Positions 58,181 through 64,000 of a stretch of DNA of 64,000 nucleotides are shown here, piece after piece (position 1 is the first letter of the stretch; every line of letters starts with the position of its first letter). This DNA is from Membranipora membranacea (lineage: Eukaryota; Bryozoa; Gymnolaemata; Cheilostomatida; Membraniporidae). Under the pieces are notes generated by a model. The model was not told where the DNA came from. It was given only the letters and a program-made list of their open reading frames with translations, and ran no database searches. The position numbers and the translations under genes are program-made. The stretch spans positions 17,050,001 through 17,114,000 of the forward strand of contig OU612072.1 in the NCBI GenBank assembly GCA_914767715.1. Reading direction: 5' to 3'.

Positions 58181-59715
58181 TCACAACTCAACGCTTGCCG
58201 TCAATTTACTGGTTCGACTCATACCGCCATCGAGACTACACTATTAACATGTGTATCTCTGATCGTTAGAGTCAATTTAGTGTTTGTTCCTAACATTAAC
58301 TTGCCCCTTATTAATGAAATTGACCACGCGTTGTCACACCAAATTCCTTCTGATGGTACTCATGCTAAGTGAATTAATTCACTCTCTATCGATCAGAGAT
58401 ATACATGCAATAGTGTATCACGTGATCAGTGTGGATTGGACCGATTGGAGGAGTAGGAGAAGACAATGACCATCTCCAACCTTTTTTCCTGATCATGAAC
58501 AGCATTAAGTTTTCTCTTTCATTTTGAAAAACAAGTTGTAGTGAAGGTTTCAGGTACAGCTTCCTACAAACAGTTACAGACCTGACTCTAACTGCAGGAT
58601 AACTCTTCATAAATAACCAGTTATATGTCAATCATATTTTTTTATGTCCGCCTATGGTCATGAAACTTTAGCTCCAGATGGCAAAATTATTCATATCACA
58701 GACTAATCCAGTGAAACATGAAACAAAGATTAAATGTACAGGCTGAAAATCACCAGTCAATCCTTTTTTGGGCCAAAACTTCAAATTTTCTTTAATTTTT
58801 TTGTATTGTGTCTATGACCAGATGTGTAGAATGAGGTTAGCTGATTTCCGGGACTTCAGATAATGTCCTCAATTACAGACTGACAGACTCATGTTTTGTG
58901 ACCTAAAAATACCTCTTTGATCAGATATGCAATGTGACAATGTTACGATTTACATGAAATATGTTCTTTATTGTAAATTGTAGAGTTGAATGCCAGTAAA
59001 TAAATTATACATTTTCTCATCGACAAAATTATTTTACCGCATCACATCTAAATATGTCCATATCTTTTACACCGACTGCTGGTAAAGTTGGGACCAAACC
59101 TAGATCATTGGTGTACCCATGCATATTTCCTCATGACGTTTTGAAATGTTTATGAAATTATATGAATGAAGATCTACCTTTTTTGTCATGAGCACTGGAT
59201 ATGCAGAACAAGAGGGTACGTACTCTTCATTATTGAAGTCATTTTTTTGTGATGTTTGTTTGTGTTATTCAGTCCACCAATTTGTTTATTATTGCATGTA
59301 TGCATGTTTTATTATTTCCTCCTAAAATCATTATGAAATGATGCACCGGAGAGAATTCCACTAGAAAAAATTGTTCTAATAAAATGCAAAAATAAAAATT
59401 TACATTCAGTAATTAAAATAAAACTCTAAAATTTACCATACTTGTAGAAAAATGATCTCATCAATTTCGCTGTTCGACAAACAGGCATATTGGTTGACAA
59501 GGAAACTCGTTTGTTTATTATGATACGGAAACCTCAACAAAAAATGTGCAATAATAATTTTAATAATCACTGATATCCATAATAATGAAACATGAATCTT
59601 TATACAGTAATAATATGGAATTATGAAAATAGGTTTTCTTCAGAATCTATGGGCACTAAATGATCAACCCATGATACAATAATCAGGAATCTGCTTGGAT
59701 ATTACATCAATGATA

Positions 59716-59762
59716 TCCCATGTGAGATTTACCTGGTCTTCCTGGCCAGATGCATTGTGGGA
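59716..59762. mobile_element. MITE family B, internally deleted copy
   Basis: Starts ATCCCATG and ends TGCATTGTGGGA only 47 bp apart; a reduced copy of the element at 25542. Confidence 0.45.
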
Positions 59763-59835
59763 ATTTCATCAATACACCCTAATGGCACATAATTATAAGT
59801 AGAAATTTGGTCAGTTATTTCCTCAGTCTGTCATT

Positions 59836-60075
59836 TCTAATTTGGCACTGTAAAGCCATTCATGCTAGCCAGGTCTGATTGGATCAGGACCATAAATACA
59901 GAATATCTACTGTGTGCTTGCACACAGTATAAAGATCCCCCTCTGCCTCTCTGAAAAAGAGTAGCTGGCAACGGCGGGCAAGGGTCAAGGTCACTACCCC
60001 ACACCAACCACGTGGATTAAGGGGGGCCGGTTAATAGGGCGGTCAAATAAGACCTCGTGTAGAATAAGAATAAAA
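59836..60075 (+). mobile_element. SINE family 3, plus strand, lacking its tRNA head
   Basis: Matches the body of the 48635 copy in opposite orientation (GCCATTCATGCTAGCCAGGT, TCAGGACCATAAATACA, GATCCCCCTCTGCCTCTC, GGCAACGGCGGGCAAGG, TAGGGCGGTCAAATAAGACC), ending in an A-rich tail (AATAAGAATAAAAAAAAA). Confidence 0.7.
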
Positions 60076-60132
60076 AAAAATATCAGCAGTACTTTCAAAC
60101 ATGGCATAGTTCTTAGTGACAGATCGGCAGTG

Positions 60133-63100
60133 TTAGTTACGTGAGGTGAGCTTTACTCTTATACCCTGAGTTGGCTGAAGTATCATCCCTGGATTAGGAC
60201 GTAGATCCTCCTTTGTTTGGGTTGACTCGACATCAAAGTTCAGCAAAATGCTGGCTAGAATTACTTTCAGCTCCATCATTGCATATTTCTGACCTATACA
60301 GATATGAGAAAAACCAGAACATTATCAATAACATTAATCATAAGTTCATGCTTATTTTCATATATCAGAACTTTCTTTAACTTTTGGAATCGGTTTCAAT
60401 ACAGCAGTTATAAAATTTATCGGCGTTGAAGGCTAGCTTTCTGCGCAACCGATCAATGGTACACAAACATTTGACTCCTTCAGGACAAATCGCCTTATAG
60501 TGAAAGTGTTATTTTCTCAACCCTGTTAGTAATTTGGCCTGCAACAGAGCGACTGATTAGGGGAACACCAAACAAGACCAAGTTTGATCTAGTTTGCCTG
60601 CATTCCGGGTCGCTCACCTTCGACTGATCACACCGCAAGAGGGGGAGCAACTCCGAATGCAGGCAAATGGACTAAGGTCTAATGCCAAAGCAATCAAGGC
60701 AATCGGCTTCAAAGCTGGCTATGGTGAGGGAAGTAACTCTAACACAGGCAACATGTATCAATCCTGATACAGAAATAAAAACAAACTTCTGCAATCTTAC
60801 CTATACAGTTTCTCGGTCCAGCACTGAATGGTATATAAGAATATGGATGTCTGTTCACACAGTTCTCCGGTTTGAATCTCAGAGGATCAAACTTGTGAGG
60901 ATCGCTGTAGAGTTTAGGATCAGAGTGTAGACACCAGGTGAATATAAACACAGCTGTGTCTCTAGGAACTGTGTAACCAGCTAAAGTGAAGCAACAGAAA
61001 GGAATTAAGTGCGGGCTGTGATCTGCCCAACCCTGTAGATGGAAAGGTACAGAATATTTCTTTTTACGCCCCTGCAAATTGCTCTAAGGTCATGCCAAAA
61101 GTAGTAGTAGTAGTAGTGGAAAATTCCACCTACCGAACACTGTGTCCTTGGTCAGCTGTCTCCCGAATATGGGCACTGAGGGATATATCCTTATAGTCTC
61201 TTTAACACACCAATCTAGGTAGTGCATTTTTCCAAGGTCAGCGGATGTAATTTCTTTTCTCCCTCCTGAAAGTTAAACACATTGAGCAGATGAAGACTGA
61301 TTGTTGTTCTTTTCTCTATGAAGACATACTACTGACATTCCAATTTTAAAACTTCATCATTTATTTATATATAAACCCCTTTTCTGTATTTAGTTGTAGT
61401 TGCGGGTGAGAGTTCTACAAGTTACAAGTCCATTAACTGCAAAATTTCAAGGAAACCTCTTTAAAAAAATTAATAAATTTCACAAAGTCAAGTTTGTTTC
61501 AAGTTGCTTGCATCCCACTGGTAAGCCCCATTTTGACTATCTGACTCCCAAATATCACTTTCACGTTAGGCTCACTTTGCTGCTTAATAAGAAACAGAAG
61601 ATTGGGCTGCCCCTGAAGAGAGACGCAAGGTTCCCTAAATCCTAATTGTTAGTATGTGATACATCCTAGAAAACGAGAATGCATCCTAGATGTGTGAGGC
61701 CATGAAGAACCTCCTGAACTGGGTGTGCAGCAAGCTGCCAAAACTGAAACTGGACATGATGATCAATCATTGGCAGTGACACTTTGATCTTAGCCAGTAG
61801 CCAAAATGCCACCATGTACCGTGAGGCTCACTTTAAGGTGAATAGACTTACCCATAATCTCGTCCAGCTCTTTCTGACATAACCTCTGTGAGTCTGTGTG
61901 AACTCCTAACAAATGTGTAGCAAAACCAAGTCCTGACGATACGGTATCATGTCCCTACAAAATACATTTATATGTAATTTTCAACACAAAACTTAATATC
62001 TAATAGAAAAAAATAATTCGAAAGCAAGCAGGGATAATGACATTCACAATGTAGACCAAGTTTGGCCCAGTTTGCCTGCATTCGGAATCGCTTCCCCCTA
62101 CCGATAACTTGACATACTGACTCTCGTGATCTGACTGGGCATGTAGATCACTGATAAACTAGGCTATCATTACCACAAAGAGAATGTCGTAAGGCTAAGT
62201 ATGTATCATGCGTGAATTGAATTTGCGCATGTGCAAGAACAATGAGTTTAGTCTGGGTTCTAATTGCAATTTTGGTCTGGGGAGATAGGACATCCCCTGC
62301 ATGAATTGCCAGTCAACTTTAGCTAATAGTGACAATAGAAGATAACTCTTTCTAACAATTCCGCACGCATTTGTGAGTGTGCCACCAGAGCAGGTAGCCA
62401 ATCAGATGGCTTCGGAATTCCGAGACTCAATTTTGCAGAGATCAGCTCATGCCCAGAGCTGAGCATGCGCAGAATGATAACTTGATACGTCACGGGCAAA
62501 TAGATTTTTGCCTGCTGGAGTAAATTGTCTGCTAAGGCGTATAGTTTGTTGATCTTTTGTCTGCGGCTTAACAGTGGAAGGGGAGCCAACTGGAATGCAG
62601 TCAAACTGAATTAATTTGATCTACTCATAATACAATATAATACAACACTACTATGTTATGGTAACGCGCGTAACGGAATTTGACCTGGTAGCACTATGCT
62701 ATAGTTCCAGTCTATTTGTGAAAGTATATATAGTATATTATCCTATATGTCTTTTTTGAAGCTGGACTAACCTTATAAATCATATGCTGTGTTCAGTGAG
62801 GTGGGGATGGTGGAATGGAACGAGGTCAGTGGGATGCGAATTGCGAATGCACGATGTTATGTGAATGGAAGACTTGACCGATATTTTAAGCCATTAACCG
62901 AACCATTAACTAAGCCATCAACCAATATGTTTTGGGGATAGTGATATTGCACAATTAGCAGATACAATTGGAATCCTTATTGTTGATCGTTTATTCCAGC
63001 CCAACCCTTATATGGTGTTTCTGCTTTCATCGTTCCATTAATATCTAACCTCAAACATAAAAGTATCCACTTCGGCTCTGATATCCTCATCAGAGAGACC

Positions 63101-63208
63101 TTGACCTGTATTCTCGTCTTTATACTGGAGTAGTGAATCTAGTAATGGTCGATATTTTCCTGATTTGTAATCACCCGCTGCAAATTGCTGCCTTCTTTCC
63201 TTTATCAC
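60133..63208 (-). CDS. CYP4: second CYP4-family cytochrome P450, last five exons (partial at right edge)
   Basis: Minus-strand exons, in gene order, are 63208-63050, 61954-61852, 61265-61134, 60980-60801 and 60293-60133 (stop TAA 60135-60133), giving 244 C-terminal residues. Exon lengths 159, 103, 132 and 180 nt equal those of exons 5-8 of the plus-strand CYP4, so this is an inverted duplicate. It keeps [12 protein letters not shown] (with Val after Thr), the ExxR pair (KETIR) and [11 protein letters not shown] with its haem Cys. The I-helix exon and the region between ExxR and haem, which include substrate-recognition segments, differ strongly, while other parts are nearly identical. The donor after 63050 is GTTAGA, weaker than the others. 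Exons 1-4 should lie beyond 64000. No stop or frameshift is seen in what is present. Confidence 0.92.
60575..60682. mobile_element. MITE family C, near-complete palindrome
   Basis: AGACCAAGTTTGATCTAGTT (60575) and AAATGGACTAAGGTCTAA (to about 60682) bracket inverted TTGCCTGCATTC / GAATGCAGGCAA blocks. The best copy for defining the family. It lies in the last intron of the second CYP4. Confidence 0.7.
62051..62625. mobile_element. possible longer MITE family C relative
   Basis: The left end GTAGACCAAGTTTGGCCCAG ... TTGCCTGCATTCGG and right end GGAATGCAGTCAAACTGAAT ... TTGATCTAC are related inverted ends 575 bp apart, so the interior may carry a second insertion or represent a longer parent element. 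The two minus-strand open frames inside (62195-62604) match no domain I know. Confidence 0.4.
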
Positions 63209-64000
63209 CTAGAAAATCAAAACCAAAGCATGCGAGAGGGCCAAAATACTTATATAACCAATAATACTTATATTATAGTAGATTTCACATTTCAGGAGAG
63301 ATGTTTACATGTGGATTTTGAGGTCAGCTTAAATGGAGCTTGTCACCTCTTGGCTCGCCCTCAAAATATGCATCCATTCCCATGGATCAAGCTGAGCTGA
63401 AACTTCAAAATATAACTGCCACCACCGGGACTTGAACCCAGGCCACTCTAGCAACTCGGCCACGCCAACTCAGCTCATATAGTGACTTCGGGCTCAGTGC
63501 AAACTAAGAGGTATTCCCATGGTCGATAACCCAATAAAATAGACTCAGTTCGAACCATGGAAAAACATTGGAACAAGCAAATTTTTAGTTTTGACCACGG
63601 CACCTAACACACATTCAATAGAATGTCATAAGTTTTAGGGGCTGAATATTAGAGGAACGAGCTTCGTACTTGTGCCATTTTTGATTTGTAATTATTGACT
63701 GATGAGTACAATTGAGGTTATGTCACAACACCCAATACAAGTTGGACCGAATTTTGAGGGTGTGTAGTACAGTTTGTGGATCAGTGGTAAAATACATAGC
63801 TATGTATTGATTGACGACCTAGTAACAACCTTCAAAAGCTCACGCAGGCTGCTTGACAAAAGCTTCCAAGGGTCAGCTTTGTCAGATTCTGAACTTTTGA
63901 ACCAATCAAAGATGCGAAATGCGGTCCAGCAACCATACATAAATGGCCATATGCTTGTTCAGGGTCAGATATGTTCCCCTAATCCATATAATTTATATCA
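63209..64000. other. intron of the second CYP4 gene, right edge
   Basis: Apart from the SINE at 63283-63480 I find nothing recognisable. The preceding coding exon (equivalent of exon 4, with the TAMG block) is not in this stretch, so it should lie beyond the edge. Confidence 0.5.
63283..63480 (-). mobile_element. SINE family 2, minus strand
   Basis: Read on the minus strand: GAGTTGGCGTGGCCGAGTTG, B-box GGTTCAAGTCCCGGTGGTGG, then a body matching the 51160 copy through GACCTCAAAATCCACATG. It lies in the intron 5' of the first visible exon of the second CYP4. Confidence 0.7.

Larger units (their letters stand above)
58181..60132. other. convergent 3' region between the two CYP4 genes
   Basis: Both CYP4 genes end here facing each other. 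A plus-strand AATAAA is at 58999-59004. A minus-strand AATAAA (TTTATT at 59514-59519) could serve the other gene. A short MITE family B remnant (59716-59762) and a SINE family 3 copy (59836-60075) lie in between. No further coding exon is seen. Confidence 0.5.

Noticed and set aside
62195-62604. Two overlapping minus-strand frames in the second CYP4 gene
   Set aside because: They lie inside a probable MITE-bounded segment of an intron and show no domain.
63417-63480. tRNA-Leu/Ser gene on the minus strand
   Set aside because: The head is tRNA-like, but the body matches the SINE at 51160-51365 and no complete cloverleaf is evident.
1-64000. CRISPR arrays, operons, ribosome-binding sites or prophage
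   Set aside because: The gene structure is eukaryotic throughout. The tandem arrays are minisatellites without the repeat-spacer pattern of CRISPR.

Overview
This window is nuclear DNA from an animal. The genes are split by GT-AG introns, the non-coding DNA is AT-rich, and tRNA-headed SINEs, palindromic MITEs and minisatellites are scattered throughout. The whole neurexin gene fits in about 28 kb, far smaller than in vertebrates, so a non-vertebrate bilaterian is likely. A lophotrochozoan is my guess, but the sequence does not settle the phylum. All exons below were assembled by hand from splice signals, reading phase and protein-family resemblance. No search or transcript data were available.

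Layout. (1) 1-2517: left flank and the first coding exon of a minus-strand PPP1R14-type (CPI-17/KEPI) protein phosphatase 1 inhibitor whose remaining exons lie off the left edge. (2) 2912-10024, plus strand: a complete seven-exon LRP11-like membrane receptor (MANSC, EGF-like, LDL-receptor class A, long Tyr/Asn-rich stalk, transmembrane segment). It is divergent from the PPP1R14 gene across 394 bp. (3) 10025-15215: 3' UTR, minisatellites and intergenic DNA. (4) 15311-42967, plus strand: a complete alpha-neurexin with 26 constitutive coding exons and 1498 residues (LNS1-EGF1-LNS2-LNS3-EGF2-LNS4-LNS5-EGF3-LNS6-stalk-TM-tail ending EWYV). An extra signal-peptide exon at 23907-23982 and two 27-nt microexons (29811-29837, 40148-40174) fit as alternative parts. 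(5) 42968-50146: intergenic repeats and an orphan cytochrome P450 exon. (6) 50147-58180, plus strand: a complete nine-exon CYP4-family P450 of 520 residues. (7) 58181-60132: convergent 3' ends. (8) 60133-63208, minus strand: the last five exons of a second CYP4 gene that runs off the right edge.

How the parts relate. The PPP1R14-LRP11 pair recalls the neighbourhood of PPP1R14C and LRP11 on human 6q25.1, which supports both assignments and suggests old microsynteny. The neurexin gene keeps presynaptic-receptor hallmarks, including the alternative-splice positions, a stalk Cys-loop and a PDZ-ligand C-terminus. The two CYP4 genes are inverted duplicates with matching exon lengths and patchy identity, probably xenobiotic or fatty-acid monooxygenases.

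The most unusual feature is the second neurexin start exon. It lies in the intron between EGF1 and LNS2, carries a clean signal peptide and ends in the correct phase. It predicts a secretory-pathway neurexin lacking LNS1 and EGF1, which is neither alpha, beta nor gamma.
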